A model generated the notes under the pieces. It searched no databases. It saw only the letters and a list, made by a program, of their open reading frames with translations, and had not been told where the DNA came from. Source: Paenibacillus peoriae KCTC 3763 (lineage in GTDB: Bacteria > Bacillota > Bacilli > Paenibacillales > Paenibacillaceae). From it: a stretch of 64,000 nt of DNA. Of the stretch, positions 10,605 through 19,722 are shown piece after piece; positions within the stretch are counted from its first letter, which is position 1; each line of letters opens with the position of its first letter. A program made the translations under genes and the position numbers. The stretch lies in contig NZ_AGFX01000018.1 of assembly GCF_000236805.1 (NCBI RefSeq), positions 1-64,000 on the forward strand. Direction: 5' to 3'.

Positions 10605-11951
10605 TCAGGTTGGATTTTTGATTTTCTCTATTAGGTTGTTGATAACTTTGAATAGATCTTGATCCACTTGAATGGATTTGGAGATTTTTTCGTGCGCATG
10701 GATGACCGTTGTATGATCACGCCCACCGAAGGCCTCACCAATTTTAGGCAGAGAATAGTCGGTTAACTCACGCGACAGGTACATGGCAATTTGTCGTGGG
10801 AAGGCCACAGCCTTTGTCCGCTTCCGCGCTTTAAAATCTTCCAGACGCAGATTGTAAAATTCCCCGACTTGATGCTGTATATCCTGAATAGTGATCATTT
10901 TGGGGCGGCTGGACGGGATAATATCCTTCAACGCCTCGGCAGCAAGATGACTTGATACATCCTGATTGGTTAAGGAAGAATAGGCGACAACGCGAATCAG
11001 CGCCCCCTCCAGCTCACGGATGTTTGTATCAATCTGGTTGGCGATATACATCATGGCCTCATTGGGAATGTCCAGGTTTTCCGCACGGGCCTTTTTCCGA
11101 AGAATAGCGATTCTGGTCTCCAGATCCGGCGGCTGAATGTCTGTAATGAGTCCCCACTCGAAGCGGGAGCGCAGCCGTTCTTCCAGTGTCGGAATTTCTT
11201 TGGGAGGCCGGTCACTGGAAATGATAATCTGCTTGCGTTCCTCATGAAGCGCGTTAAACGTATGGAAAAATTCCTCCTGTGTCGATTCCTTGCCAGCAAT
11301 GAATTGAATATCGTCAATGAGCAAAATATCAATGTTGCGATATTTGTTGCGGAAGCTCTCCCCGCGGTTGTCCCGGATGGCATTAATGAATTCGTTCGTA
11401 AACTTCTCCGACGATAAATATACGACCTTGCTGGTCGGATTGTGCTCCAAAATATAGTGCCCGATGGCATGCATCAGATGCGTTTTGCCCAGACCTACGC
11501 CGCCGTAAAGAAACAGCGGATTGTACGCTTTGGCCGGCGCCTCGGCGACGGCCAGCGATGCTGCGTGAGCAAAACGGTTTCCCGATCCGATGACGAATGT
11601 ATCGAATGTATATTTGGGATTTAGCATATGGGACACGGCTTCTTCATGTACGACCGGCTGTTGCTGAGGTTGCTGCTGAAGATCGACCTCGGGGGGCTTG
11701 TTCTCCTCGATGACGAACTTGACCTCCAGTTGCTTACCCAAAATCTCATAAACCGTTGCTCCGACTAGCTTGGTATAACGGCTTTCAAGCCATTCCACGG
11801 CAAAGGTTGTCGGGGCAGAAATCACAATGGAGTGGTCATTCAGTTTCGCTGCCTTGGTAGCTTTAAACCAAGTGTCGTAACTCGGCTTACTCAGCTTGGT
11901 TTGTATAATGGATAAAATTTGCTGCCATAGTTCAGAGATATGGCTGTCCAC
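10605..11951 (-). CDS. dnaA: chromosomal replication initiator DnaA
   Basis: DnaA binds 9-bp boxes and melts the origin. The 448-aa protein has domain I ([19 protein letters not shown]), a variable Gln-rich linker (about residues 90-105), the AAA+ domain with Walker A GGVGLGKT (about 150-157) and Walker B LLIDDIQF, and the C-terminal DNA-binding domain with the signature [15 protein letters not shown]. The start is GTG at 11951, with AAGGAG ~8 nt upstream and the expected N-terminus VDSH; the frame remains open 35 codons further but without family similarity. The promoter is ~440 nt upstream, flanked by DnaA boxes, so autoregulation is likely. Confidence 0.97.
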   Translation of the reverse strand: MDSHISELWQQILSIIQTKLSKPSYDTWFKATKAAKLNDHSIVISAPTTFAVEWLESRYTKLVGATVYEILGKQLEVKFVIEENKPPEVDLQQQPQQQPVVHEEAVSHMLNPKYTFDTFVIGSGNRFAHAASLAVAEAPAKAYNPLFLYGGVGLGKTHLMHAIGHYILEHNPTSKVVYLSSEKFTNEFINAIRDNRGESFRNKYRNIDILLIDDIQFIAGKESTQEEFFHTFNALHEERKQIIISSDRPPKEIPTLEERLRSRFEWGLITDIQPPDLETRIAILRKKARAENLDIPNEAMMYIANQIDTNIRELEGALIRVVAYSSLTNQDVSSHLAAEALKDIIPSSRPKMITIQDIQHQVGEFYNLRLEDFKARKRTKAVAFPRQIAMYLSRELTDYSLPKIGEAFGGRDHTTVIHAHEKISKSIQVDQDLFKVINNLIEKIKNPT

Positions 11952-12097
11952 AGACGTCACTCCTTTTAAATCCTGACATTTTGCCGATGAACTGAGAGCT
12001 GCTCCCGGCGCTTCGGCAAAACGCCTAAAATCCCAAAAATATTTGTTGAAGGCCATAAAAAGACATACCGCCGCCTAAATCATGCGGCAGTGTGATG

Positions 12098-12211
12098 AGA
12101 GAACGCAGCACAAAGTGACCCTGAGAAATAACTGATGGAAAATTCCACTGCCGCTAGGCAGAAGAATGGTGATATTTCTCAGGAGGGAATGTGCGGCACG
12201 ATCCGTTCTCT
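12098..12211 (-). promoter_or_regulatory. nested palindromic structure in the dnaA leader
   Basis: Nested inverted repeats lie between the dnaA promoter and its start codon: an outer 8-bp arm pair (12098-12105 / 12204-12211), a 5-bp pair (12108-12112 / 12190-12194), a perfect 11-bp pair (CCTGAGAAATA at 12120-12130 / TATTTCTCAGG at 12173-12183) and an inner 5-bp hairpin (12148-12152 / 12157-12161). It would fold in the dnaA mRNA leader or as a DNA cruciform next to oriC. There is no T-tract. Function is unknown. Confidence 0.55.
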
Positions 12212-12242
12212 TTATCCCGCAGGCCAAAACGGGACTGCAATA

Positions 12243-12521
12243 TGTCGAAATCAAATGAAAAATGTAGAATATATCCCCAGAATCCCGAATCCGCACAAAA
12301 ATAAAAAGATGGATAAATTGAACTTGTTCACAACTTTATCCACAGGGTGTTGATAATATGGAGGGCAAAACAACATATTCACATTCAAAAGTAATATCAT
12401 CATAGCAAAAGAAGCCTTGTATTTCAATGACTCGTGGTTATTTATCCACAAATTCAATCTGTTGTGTACAATTTTTATTCACAACACAAGATATTGTTTA
12501 TAATTTGTTCAGTTTTCGACA
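12243..12521. promoter_or_regulatory. two Spo0A-like (0A) boxes flanking the dnaA promoter
   Basis: The core TGTCGAA occurs at 12243-12249 (plus) and 12515-12521 (minus, in context TTGTCGAAAAC). Spo0A of B. subtilis binds TGTCGAA-type boxes and several occur in its oriC, where binding restrains initiation during sporulation. Here they bracket the dnaA promoter and DnaA boxes. The cores are short, so chance occurrence is possible. Confidence 0.45.
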
Positions 12522-12606
12522 ATAACTCTTTTTTGCTCTAAAATGTTATGCACAGGTTATGACCATTTAAATCACAATACCGTTCTTTTTGTGAATCTGT
12601 GTATAA
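12336..12606. other. oriC: oriC, part upstream of dnaA: DnaA box cluster
   Basis: Boxes seen: perfect TTATCCACA at 12336-12344 and 12442-12450 (plus); one-mismatch TTATTCACA at 12475-12483 and TTATGCACA at 12546-12554 (plus); TTATACACA at 12598-12606 (minus). The density and AT-richness match the incA/incB part of a bipartite Bacillus-type origin. The gene polarity switch between dnaA (minus) and rpmH (plus) happens here, as expected at oriC. Confidence 0.88.
12399..12427 (-). promoter_or_regulatory. dnaA promoter
   Basis: On the minus strand: TTGAAA (12422-12427), 17-nt spacer, TATGAT (12399-12404). Perfect DnaA boxes lie 14 nt upstream and ~55 nt downstream, so DnaA bound there could repress its own gene. 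The predicted leader is ~440 nt. A weaker additional promoter nearer the gene cannot be excluded. Confidence 0.65.
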
Positions 12607-12953
12607 CAGCCGTTGCCTTTTGGTCACAGCGGCTTATTTTTATGTTGAAAATTTCCGGTAACGTTTCCGACATTATTTTTGAATGTATTGGCGACGACGA
12701 TCCGAGAAAGAGCGAATTGAAGTGGCAGAATGGATAGAAGGTGGATACGAGCGGTCTTGGCTGGGAGAAAATGCAGCTGGGCTACTCAATAAGATGAAGG
12801 AGAAACAAAAAAATTGTCGTTAAATCAGGGCAAACGAGCATGAAGTAATGAATGAATGAGAAGGGTCGAATCCTGAACACGAAAAAGAGGGAGAGGATTC
12901 ATAATCACATTGACTTTGACAGCTATTTGTGGTTAAATGTACAAAGGTGTTTT

Positions 12954-12981
12954 TTGTGGAGATTGCTATGTTAGGTATATT
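12954..12981 (+). promoter_or_regulatory. candidate rpmH promoter
   Basis: TTGTGG (12954-12959), 16-nt spacer, TATATT (12976-12981), giving a start ~15 nt upstream of the SD. A second possibility begins at TTGACA 12916-12921 with a poorer -10 (TACAAA). One of the two should drive rpmH. Confidence 0.4.
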
Positions 12982-13019
12982 CCATATAAAACGTATTCCT
13001 TGTAAGGAGGTGCAGCACA

Positions 13020-13154
13020 ATGAGACCGACTTTCAGACCGAATGTCAGCAAACGTAAAAAAGTTCACGGCTTCCGTAAAAGAATGAGCACAAAGAATGGC
13101 CGTAAAGTTTTGGCGGCTCGTCGCCAAAAAGGTAGAAAAGTATTGAGTGCGTAA
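13020..13154 (+). CDS. rpmH: 50S ribosomal protein L34
   Basis: This is a 44-aa, highly basic protein beginning [14 protein letters not shown] and ending [10 protein letters not shown], the complete L34 sequence pattern (arginine/lysine-rich, [10 protein letters not shown]). AAGGAGGTG lies 8 nt before the ATG. It is the first gene on the rightward side of oriC, in the conserved rpmH-rnpA-spoIIIJ-jag order. It is followed directly by its own terminator. Confidence 0.97.
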   Translation: MRPTFRPNVSKRKKVHGFRKRMSTKNGRKVLAARRQKGRKVLSA

Positions 13155-13163
13155 TGCGTGCAT

Positions 13164-13190
13164 AAAGACCACTACGGTGGTCTTTTTTTT
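13164..13190 (+). terminator. rpmH terminator
   Basis: Stem AAGACCAC / GTGGTCTT with loop TACG, followed by eight T residues. It stands 9 nt after the rpmH stop, so rnpA probably depends on readthrough or its own promoter. Confidence 0.85.
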
Positions 13191-13218
13191 CATAATTGAG
13201 GTATTAATGGACCGGATC

Positions 13219-13296
13219 GCTTCATCTAATCTGTAGAAATGCAGTGAAAAAGAGGGTGAAGTGCCGAATCCTGCTCTATATTAGATGAAGCTTTTT
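13219..13296 (+). ncRNA. candidate structured RNA with intrinsic terminator between rpmH and rnpA
   Basis: A perfect 12-bp stem (GCTTCATCTAAT 13219-13230 / ATTAGATGAAGC 13280-13291) closes a 49-nt loop and is followed by TTTTT. The loop has a small CTGT/GCAG hairpin and a purine-rich segment containing GAGGGTGAAGTGCCGAATCC. It does not match any riboswitch class I can recognise. It could be a small RNA, an attenuator for rnpA or only an unusual terminator. Confidence 0.4.
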
Positions 13297-13341
13297 AAAA
13301 ATGGATGTAAAATAAGCGAGATTACCATGACGGAATGTTGT

Positions 13342-13370
13342 CCATACTTCTTACTATATAAGAGGTATGG
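13342..13370 (+). promoter_or_regulatory. hairpin in rnpA leader
   Basis: An 11-bp stem (CCATACTTCTT / AAGAGGTATGG, one G-U pair) with a 7-nt loop and no T-tract lies 46 nt before the rnpA start. Together with the terminator-like structure upstream it suggests RNA-level control or processing before rnpA. Confidence 0.45.
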
Positions 13371-13416
13371 ATTGGCTTACCGAAGTGTGTAAAAGAGATG
13401 AGCAAGGAGAAGCGCC

Positions 13417-13767
13417 GTGCGAAAAAAATTGCGTCTTCGAAACCGGGCGGACTTTGGGCGCGTATACCGCCATGGCAAATCTTTTGCCAACCATCAGTTT
13501 GTGGTGTACTGGTTCCGCCGCAGAGAGGTAGAGCAGTTCCGTGTCGGAATTTCGGCCAGCAAGAAGATCGGCAACGCAGTTGTGCGTAACCGGATGCGCA
13601 GAATCGTCAAGGAAATTGTGCGTCATCATGAGCATGAATTGGTGGAGCAGATTGATCTGATTTTTATCGTCCGTAAGGGTGCGGTTACGATGTCGTATCA
13701 AGAGTTGGAGAAAAGCGTGCTGCACGTTCTGCGCAAAGCTTCGCTGCTCAAGTCTTCACGCCGATAG
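13417..13767 (+). CDS. rnpA: ribonuclease P protein component
   Basis: RnpA binds the catalytic M1 RNA for 5' maturation of tRNAs. The 116-aa basic protein has the family core FRVGISASKKIGNAVVRNRMRRIVKEI (RNR motif) after an N-terminal KKLRLRNRADFGRVYRHGKS. The start is GTG at 13417 with AAGGAG 7 nt upstream; an overlapping ATG nearby is in another frame. Order rpmH-rnpA-spoIIIJ is conserved in bacteria. Confidence 0.95.
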   Translation: MRKKLRLRNRADFGRVYRHGKSFANHQFVVYWFRRREVEQFRVGISASKKIGNAVVRNRMRRIVKEIVRHHEHELVEQIDLIFIVRKGAVTMSYQELEKSVLHVLRKASLLKSSRR

Positions 13768-13838
13768 TCAGTATCTTTGTCCTACAGGATATGGTATGAT
13801 TTACGTTGGAATGGATTGGTTAAGAAAGGGGTTATGAA

Positions 13839-14708
13839 GTGTCGCGTTTGAAGACTCAACGAGGGAAATGGTTCCTTCTAATTGCATTATTGGCACTTGT
13901 TGCCGTGCTGTCCGGGTGTGCCCCGACGACGGCCCACAATTCTTACACGACGGCAGACTTGGCCAACGGATCGTGGTGGCAGAGATATGTCGTTTACTGG
14001 TTTTCGTATGCGCTGGATACATTTGCCCAATGGTTCTCTGGAGAGTATGGCCTGGCCGTATTAATTCTGGTGATCATCGTGCGGACGATTATTTTGCCGC
14101 TTACACTTAAGCAAGTACGCAGTTCCAAAGCTATGCAGGCTATTCAGCCACAATTAAAAGAAATTCAAGCGAAATACAAGGATACACCTGAGAGAGTCCA
14201 GCAAGAAACGATGAAATTGTTTCAGGAAAACAAGGTCAACCCGATGGCAGGCTGTCTGCCTTTGGTCGTACAAATGCCGATTTTTATCGCGCTGTATAAT
14301 GCCATTTACTATAACTCGGCATTACGGGATCATGACTTTTTGTGGCTCCAGTTAGGTAAACCGGATCACTTGTTCATCCTGCCGATTCTGGCAGCAATTA
14401 CGACATTTGTCCAAACCTGGATGATGATGAAACTGAATCCGACGCCGCAGCAGGGACCGATGCAGTTTTTGCTGTACGTTTATCCGGTGCTGATTTTGTT
14501 CATGTCGTATAACTTCCCATCCGCTTTGCCGTTGTACTGGTTCTACAGTAATATTTACACGATTATCCAAAACTATTTCCTTTATCGCAATAATGATAAA
14601 GAAGCTGCCCTGGCGAATGTGAAAACAGCCAGTACTACGAAGACGGGTTCACCCAATAACAAGAAAAAAAGTAACAGAAACACGAAGGGGGCTAAAAAGT
14701 CGAGATGA
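13839..14708 (+). CDS. yidC: membrane protein insertase YidC/SpoIIIJ
   Basis: YidC inserts proteins into the cytoplasmic membrane, with or without SecYEG; the SpoIIIJ paralogue of Bacillus is also needed for forespore gene activation. The 289-aa protein has a lipoprotein signal with lipobox LSGC (Cys ~27), five hydrophobic segments, and the conserved groove region MAGCLPLVVQMPIFIALYNAIYY. The C-terminus is Lys/Asn-rich. The start is GTG (13839) after GAAAGGGG; the ATG next to it is out of frame. The stop overlaps the jag start (ATGA). Confidence 0.95.
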   Translation: MSRLKTQRGKWFLLIALLALVAVLSGCAPTTAHNSYTTADLANGSWWQRYVVYWFSYALDTFAQWFSGEYGLAVLILVIIVRTIILPLTLKQVRSSKAMQAIQPQLKEIQAKYKDTPERVQQETMKLFQENKVNPMAGCLPLVVQMPIFIALYNAIYYNSALRDHDFLWLQLGKPDHLFILPILAAITTFVQTWMMMKLNPTPQQGPMQFLLYVYPVLILFMSYNFPSALPLYWFYSNIYTIIQNYFLYRNNDKEAALANVKTASTTKTGSPNNKKKSNRNTKGAKKSR

Positions 14709-15460
14709 CCAAGGTCGTGACATCAGGAAAAACCGTTGAAGATGCTGTAAAACAAGGACTCTCCGAACTGGGAGTAAGCCGTGAGCGGGTAACCGTAAAC
14801 GTGTTGGAACAGCCGTCAAAAGGATTCCTGGGATGGCTAGGGGTCAAGAAGGCGAAGGTGGAGCTTACGCTGCTGTCTGAGCCGTCTCCCGAAACCATAC
14901 ACACGGCTGAACCTCATGTATCGGCTCAAGCGCCTTTTCGTGCGGGACAGGCTGTTCCGGAAGCTGAACCTGTCAAGCGGGAAGCACACATCAACCCGAC
15001 CTCTACGGGACAAGCTGATCCCTATGAGGAAGCGGTGCGTTTTATCCGCGAAACAGCAGCAGGAATGGGATTGGACGTTGAAGTTGATGTCCACCACCGC
15101 AAGGATGAAAGTATACTGGATATCTCCGGTCCGTCGCTCGGGATGTTGATCGGTCGTCGGGGACAGACCTTGGATGCATTGCAGTATCTGACGAATATTG
15201 TTGCCAACCGTCATTCTGACAAATTCATCCGAATTGTTCTGGATGCCGAGCAATTTCGCGCACGTCGGCAAAAAACGCTGGAGGATTTGGCAGATCGGTT
15301 GGCCAACCAGGCTATTCGTTATGGCAAGGAAGTCGTGTTGGAGCCAATGCCGTCACAGGAGCGAAAGCTGATTCATGCCAAGCTTCAACAGCATGCGCAG
15401 GTTAGAACATACAGCAAGGGGGACGAGCCGAATCGGCGCGTCGTCATTGCCAAAAAATAA
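14705..15460 (+). CDS. jag: Jag/KhpB, RNA-binding protein of the SpoIIIJ pair
   Basis: The 251-aa protein has an N-terminal Jag-N domain ([19 protein letters not shown], with [12 protein letters not shown]), a variable linker rich in Ala/Glu/Pro (about 65-105), a KH domain with [14 protein letters not shown] (~147) and a C-terminal R3H domain ([26 protein letters not shown]). The family binds RNA and, with KhpA, influences cell elongation and division. It overlaps spoIIIJ by 4 nt and is translated with it. A strong terminator follows. Confidence 0.92.
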   Translation: MTKVVTSGKTVEDAVKQGLSELGVSRERVTVNVLEQPSKGFLGWLGVKKAKVELTLLSEPSPETIHTAEPHVSAQAPFRAGQAVPEAEPVKREAHINPTSTGQADPYEEAVRFIRETAAGMGLDVEVDVHHRKDESILDISGPSLGMLIGRRGQTLDALQYLTNIVANRHSDKFIRIVLDAEQFRARRQKTLEDLADRLANQAIRYGKEVVLEPMPSQERKLIHAKLQQHAQVRTYSKGDEPNRRVVIAKK

Positions 15461-15466
15461 TCCGAC

Positions 15467-15507
15467 GCAATGGCTCTCTGCATGGTGCAGAAGCCATTGC
15501 TTTTTTT
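15467..15507 (+). terminator. terminator after jag
   Basis: Stem GCAATGGCT / AGCCATTGC extended by TCTGCA/TGCAGA, then seven T residues. It closes the rnpA-spoIIIJ-jag unit. Confidence 0.88.
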
Positions 15508-15531
15508 CTTATATTTCTAGCTGAAACGGAT

Positions 15532-15553
15532 GCCGTCCTTGTTCAAGGACGGC
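15532..15553 (+). promoter_or_regulatory. hairpin in mnmE leader
   Basis: A perfect 9-bp GC-rich stem (GCCGTCCTT / AAGGACGGC, loop GTTC) lies 35 nt before the mnmE start with no T-tract. It may stabilise the transcript or act in the leader; role unknown. Confidence 0.4.
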
Positions 15554-15588
15554 AAAGCCGTCTCTACTTGATAGGAGGTAGAAACGAT

Positions 15589-16965
15589 ATGCTGAGCGAT
15601 ACCATAGCTGCCATTGCAACGTCTGTCGGCGAAGGCGGCATTGCAGTTATACGGGTCAGCGGCCCGGAAGCTGTCACGGAAGTGGAGGCTTTGTTCCGCA
15701 GCAAAACGCCTCTAAGCAAGGCTCCAACTCATACGGTACACTATGGACATATTATAGATCCTCACAACCAGGAAAAGGTGGAGGAAGTTTTAGTTACGGT
15801 GATGCGGGCGCCACGCTCTTTTACAACAGAAGATGTAGTAGAGATCAGCACCCATGGCGGAGTAGTAGCCGTCAAACGGGTTATGGATTTATTGCTGCTG
15901 CAAAATATACGCTTGGCCGAGCCGGGCGAATTCACGAAGCGCGCCTTTTTGAATGGTCGTATTGATCTGAGCCAGGCTGAGGGGGTCATTGACCTCATTC
16001 GCTCAAAGTCGGATAAAGCTTTCTCGGTAGCTCTGAAGCAGGTGGATGGGCAGCTGTCACAGAACATTCGTCGCTTGCGTAATGTTTTGGTAGAGACGCT
16101 CGCCCATATTGAAGTGAACATTGATTATCCCGAGCATGACGTGGAATCCTTTACGTCTGAGTTAATTAAGGATAAGAGCAGTCAGGTTATGGCGGAGATT
16201 GACCGGCTGCTGCATACGGCGGAGCAGGGGAAAATTTTGCGGGAGGGTCTGACCACGGCGATTGTAGGCAGGCCGAATGTGGGCAAATCCTCGCTGTTGA
16301 ATACACTGGCTCATGGTGAACGGGCGATTGTGACCGATATTCCGGGCACCACCCGTGATGTGATTGAAGAGTATGTGACGGTGAATAACATCCCGCTCAA
16401 GCTGCTGGATACAGCCGGCATTCGTGAAACGATGGATGTGGTAGAACGGATCGGAGTAGAGCGTTCGAGAACGGCCGTCAGTGAAGCGGATCTGCTGCTT
16501 GTCGTGATTAACGCCAACGAACCGTTACATGAGGATGAAATGGCATTACTGGAACAAATCCGCGGTAGACAAGCGATTGTCATTATGAATAAAATGGACT
16601 TACCGGCCCAAGTTGACCGGGATTTGCTGCTGCGCTATGTACCTGAGGAACTCATCGTACCGATGTCCGTCAAGGAGCATGAGGGAGCGGACCGACTGGA
16701 GCAGGCGATATCGAATTTATTCTTCAGCGGCAAGCTGGAATCAGCCGATATGACATATGTCAGCAATGTACGGCATATTGCTTTGTTGAAGAAGGCTCGC
16801 CAATCACTGGTGGATGCCTATGAAGCGGCTGACCAATTTGTACCGATTGACATGATTCAGATTGACGTAAGGCTGGCGTGGGAGCATTTGGGCGAGATTG
16901 TGGGCGATACTGCGCATGATGCGTTAATAGATCAAATATTTTCACAATTTTGTCTGGGCAAATAG
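15589..16965 (+). CDS. mnmE: tRNA modification GTPase MnmE
   Basis: MnmE works with MnmG to install the (carboxymethyl)aminomethyl group on wobble U34 of tRNAs. The 458-aa protein has an N-terminal tetrahydrofolate-binding domain ([32 protein letters not shown]), an inserted G domain with P-loop GRPNVGKSS (G227-S234 onward), TTRD switch, DTAG and NKMD, and the C-terminal CLGK whose cysteine is conserved. The start is the ATG at 15589 after AGGAGGT; seven earlier in-frame codons lack a good site. mnmG follows after 97 nt. Confidence 0.97.
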   Translation: MLSDTIAAIATSVGEGGIAVIRVSGPEAVTEVEALFRSKTPLSKAPTHTVHYGHIIDPHNQEKVEEVLVTVMRAPRSFTTEDVVEISTHGGVVAVKRVMDLLLLQNIRLAEPGEFTKRAFLNGRIDLSQAEGVIDLIRSKSDKAFSVALKQVDGQLSQNIRRLRNVLVETLAHIEVNIDYPEHDVESFTSELIKDKSSQVMAEIDRLLHTAEQGKILREGLTTAIVGRPNVGKSSLLNTLAHGERAIVTDIPGTTRDVIEEYVTVNNIPLKLLDTAGIRETMDVVERIGVERSRTAVSEADLLLVVINANEPLHEDEMALLEQIRGRQAIVIMNKMDLPAQVDRDLLLRYVPEELIVPMSVKEHEGADRLEQAISNLFFSGKLESADMTYVSNVRHIALLKKARQSLVDAYEAADQFVPIDMIQIDVRLAWEHLGEIVGDTAHDALIDQIFSQFCLGK

Positions 16966-17062
16966 GACATTCAAGCATGGCTGGTATAAGCCCTGCTATC
17001 GTTATAGATATACAAGAGCATATTCGGCGGAATACCGGAGTGTATAAGGAGGTAAGAGAGGT

Positions 17063-18952
17063 ATGGGATACCAAGGAGGCGACTATGACGTCATTGTCGT
17101 AGGCGCAGGCCATGCGGGCGTAGAATCTGCTTTGGCAGCAGCCCGGATGGGCTGTCGTACGTTGATGATTACAATTAACCTGGATGTGGTCGCGTTTATG
17201 CCCTGCAACCCGTCTATTGGCGGTCCTGCAAAAGGTCATGTGGTGCGGGAAATCGATGCTTTGGGCGGTGAAATGGGTCGCAACATCGACAAGACCTTTA
17301 TCCAAATGCGTATGCTGAATACAGGTAAAGGACCTGCGGTTCACGCATTGCGTGCACAGGCTGACAAGTTCTCTTATCAGCATACAATGAAGGAAACGAT
17401 GGAGAAGGAACCCAATCTGACCCTGCGTCAAGGTATGGTAGAAGAACTGATTATAGAAGACGGCCATTGCGTGGGTGTGATTACGAAGACGGGCACAGAG
17501 TATCGGAGTAAAGCAGTTGTGCTGACGACTGGGACCTATTTGCGTGGAAAAATCATTATGGGTGAGCTGATGTATGAGAGTGGCCCAAACAATCAGCAGC
17601 CTTCAGTGAGATTGGCTGGGCATTTGAAGGAACTGGGCTTCGATCTCGTTCGATTCAAAACAGGCACACCACCGCGGGTGCATAAGGATACGATTGATTT
17701 TAGCAAAACGGAAATTCAGCCGGGTGATGATCAACCGAAGTTTTTTTCCTATGAGACGAAGTCTTCGGATAATGAGCAGCTCCCTTGCTGGCTGACGTAT
17801 ACTTCTGTAGAAACACATCAGCTTATTAATGATAATTTGCACCGTGCGCCGATGTTCTCCGGTCTGATTGAAGGAACAGGGCCACGCTATTGTCCATCTA
17901 TTGAAGATAAAGTAGTACGTTTCAGCGATAAGCCGAAGCACCAAATCTTTTTGGAGCCTGAGGGTAAAAATACATCTGAATACTATGTTCAAGGCTTGTC
18001 AACCAGTCTGCCAGAGGATGTACAACTAGCTATGCTGCGCACCATCCCAGGGATGGAAAAGGTAGAAATGATGCGTAATGGTTATGCTATTGAGTATGAT
18101 GCGATGGTGCCTACCCAGTTGTGGCCTACTTTGGAAACGAAAAAGATTCCCGGCTTATTCACAGCAGGCCAAATTAACGGCACCTCCGGTTACGAGGAAG
18201 CTGCGGGCCAAGGAATTATGGCAGGGATTAACGCAGCTCGCAAGGTGCAGGGCAAAGAGCCTGTTGTATTGGACCGCTCTCAAGGCTACATTGGGGTTCT
18301 GATCGACGATCTGGTGACCAAAGGTACAAATGAGCCTTACCGTCTGCTGACGTCACGTGCAGAATACCGTCTGTTGCTTCGTCATGATAATGCAGATCTG
18401 CGGTTGACACCAATTGGGCATGAGATTGGCCTGATTACGGATGAGCGATACGAGCGCTTTTTGGATAAAAAGCAAAAGGTAGAGCAGGAAATTGAGCGTC
18501 TTCGCTTGGCGAAGGTTCGTCCAGTTGATGTAAATGAAATGCTGGAGCAAGGCGGTTCCGCACCGATACAAGATGGCAGTAACTTGTTAACTGTACTGCG
18601 TCGACCAGAGATCAGCTATGCACAAGTGGCGCAAATCTCACCTTCCCCTGTCGCTCTTACTGAGGAAGAGCAGGAGCAGGTCGAAATTCAAATTAAGTAT
18701 GCGGGTTACATTGAAAAGCAATTGATGCATGTAGAACGCCTGCAAAAGATGGAGAAAAAGAAGCTTCCAGAAGATATTGCATACAATGAGGTTCAAGGCT
18801 TGGCTATTGAAGCGAAGCAGAAGCTCGAAAAAATCCGTCCGATGTCCATTGGTCAGGCATCCCGTATCTCGGGCGTGACTCCTGCAGATGTTTCCATTTT
18901 GTTGGTTTATCTGGAGCACTATAACCGCGTAACGGCAGCAAGGGGATCATAA
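17063..18952 (+). CDS. mnmG: tRNA uridine 5-carboxymethylaminomethyl modification enzyme MnmG
   Basis: MnmG (GidA) is the FAD/NADH-dependent partner of MnmE. The 629-aa protein has the Rossmann FAD motif [19 protein letters not shown] near the N-terminus, the family signatures [22 protein letters not shown] and [16 protein letters not shown], and the helical C-terminal domain. The start is ATG with AAGGAGG 9 nt upstream. Its stop codon overlaps the rsmG start by one base. Confidence 0.97.
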   Translation: MGYQGGDYDVIVVGAGHAGVESALAAARMGCRTLMITINLDVVAFMPCNPSIGGPAKGHVVREIDALGGEMGRNIDKTFIQMRMLNTGKGPAVHALRAQADKFSYQHTMKETMEKEPNLTLRQGMVEELIIEDGHCVGVITKTGTEYRSKAVVLTTGTYLRGKIIMGELMYESGPNNQQPSVRLAGHLKELGFDLVRFKTGTPPRVHKDTIDFSKTEIQPGDDQPKFFSYETKSSDNEQLPCWLTYTSVETHQLINDNLHRAPMFSGLIEGTGPRYCPSIEDKVVRFSDKPKHQIFLEPEGKNTSEYYVQGLSTSLPEDVQLAMLRTIPGMEKVEMMRNGYAIEYDAMVPTQLWPTLETKKIPGLFTAGQINGTSGYEEAAGQGIMAGINAARKVQGKEPVVLDRSQGYIGVLIDDLVTKGTNEPYRLLTSRAEYRLLLRHDNADLRLTPIGHEIGLITDERYERFLDKKQKVEQEIERLRLAKVRPVDVNEMLEQGGSAPIQDGSNLLTVLRRPEISYAQVAQISPSPVALTEEEQEQVEIQIKYAGYIEKQLMHVERLQKMEKKKLPEDIAYNEVQGLAIEAKQKLEKIRPMSIGQASRISGVTPADVSILLVYLEHYNRVTAARGS

Positions 18953-19674
18953 TGGACGCCATACAACAGCAATTTAAGCAGCGGCTGGCCGAGCATGGCA
19001 TTGTGATTAATGACAGTCAGCTAGAGCAGTTTGAAACGTATTACCGTGTGTTGGTGGAGTGGAATGAAAAAATGAATCTGACGGGGATTACAGAGCGTGA
19101 TGCGGTGTACACCAAGCATTTTTACGATTCTCTTTCACTCGCCTTCTATGTTCCGTTAAAGGATGTGGGAAGTCTGGCTGATATTGGGTCAGGCGCAGGC
19201 TTTCCTGGTATTCCTTTGAAAATTTGCTTTCCACATATTCGACTGACTATTGTAGACTCGTTGAACAAACGTATTCAATTCTTAGCACATGTAGTAGAAC
19301 AGTTGGGGTTGGAAAATGTTGAACTGATTCACAGCAGAGCAGAGGAATTAGGACGTAAAACAGGCTACCGCGATAGCTACGATCTGGTTACCGCCAGAGC
19401 TGTTGCCCGTCTTGCAGTACTGAATGAATTTTGTTTGCCTTTTGTCCGTGAAGGAGGTCACTTTGCCGCGATGAAGGGCAGTGATCCAACGGAGGAAATC
19501 AAGGAGGCTTCCTACAGCCTGAAAGAGCTAAAAGGGAAAATCAAGCATGTTCAAGCTTTTCATCTACCTGTTGAAGATGCAGCCAGACATATGATCATAA
19601 TTGAAAAAAGGGCAGCTACCCCACGAAAATATCCGCGTAAGCCGGGTACGCCTTTGAAATCACCGTTAGTGTAA
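18952..19674 (+). CDS. rsmG: 16S rRNA (guanine527-N7)-methyltransferase RsmG
   Basis: RsmG (GidB) methylates G527 of 16S rRNA using SAM; its loss gives low-level streptomycin resistance in other bacteria. The 240-aa protein has the SAM-binding motif LADIGSGAGFPGIPLKI (~75-91), NKRIQFL and TARAVARL. The basic C-terminal tail ends PRKPGTPLKSPLV. It starts in the TAATG overlap with mnmG. The parS-containing terminator follows directly. Confidence 0.96.
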   Translation: MDAIQQQFKQRLAEHGIVINDSQLEQFETYYRVLVEWNEKMNLTGITERDAVYTKHFYDSLSLAFYVPLKDVGSLADIGSGAGFPGIPLKICFPHIRLTIVDSLNKRIQFLAHVVEQLGLENVELIHSRAEELGRKTGYRDSYDLVTARAVARLAVLNEFCLPFVREGGHFAAMKGSDPTEEIKEASYSLKELKGKIKHVQAFHLPVEDAARHMIIIEKRAATPRKYPRKPGTPLKSPLV

Positions 19675-19685
19675 ATGTTTGAAAG

Positions 19686-19722
19686 AAAGTGAGTGTTTCA
19701 CGTGAAACATTCACTTTTTTTT
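19686..19722 (+). terminator. rsmG terminator built around a parS site
   Basis: A near-perfect hairpin (AAAGTGA + parS palindrome + TCACTTT, one G-T pair) followed by a T-tract. It ends the mnmE-mnmG-rsmG transcript. Its apical part is the 16-bp parS sequence. Confidence 0.85.
19694..19709. promoter_or_regulatory. parS: parS chromosome-partition site 1
   Basis: TGTTTCACGTGAAACA is a perfect 16-bp palindrome and fits the bacterial parS consensus TGTTNCACGTGAAACA bound by ParB/Spo0J. It is ~7 kb from oriC, upstream of noc-parA-parB. ParB loaded here spreads and recruits SMC. Confidence 0.93.

Noticed and set aside
11952-12056. 35-codon N-terminal extension of DnaA
   Set aside because: The frame is open but the GTG at 11951 has the SD and starts with the conserved domain I sequence.
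12075-12296. 73-codon open frame on the minus strand upstream of dnaA
   Set aside because: It lies in the dnaA leader across the nested palindrome, has no SD and an unlikely composition.
16760-17467. 235-codon minus-strand open frame
   Set aside because: Antisense shadow of mnmE/mnmG; no SD, Cys/His-rich composition typical of reverse-frame reading.
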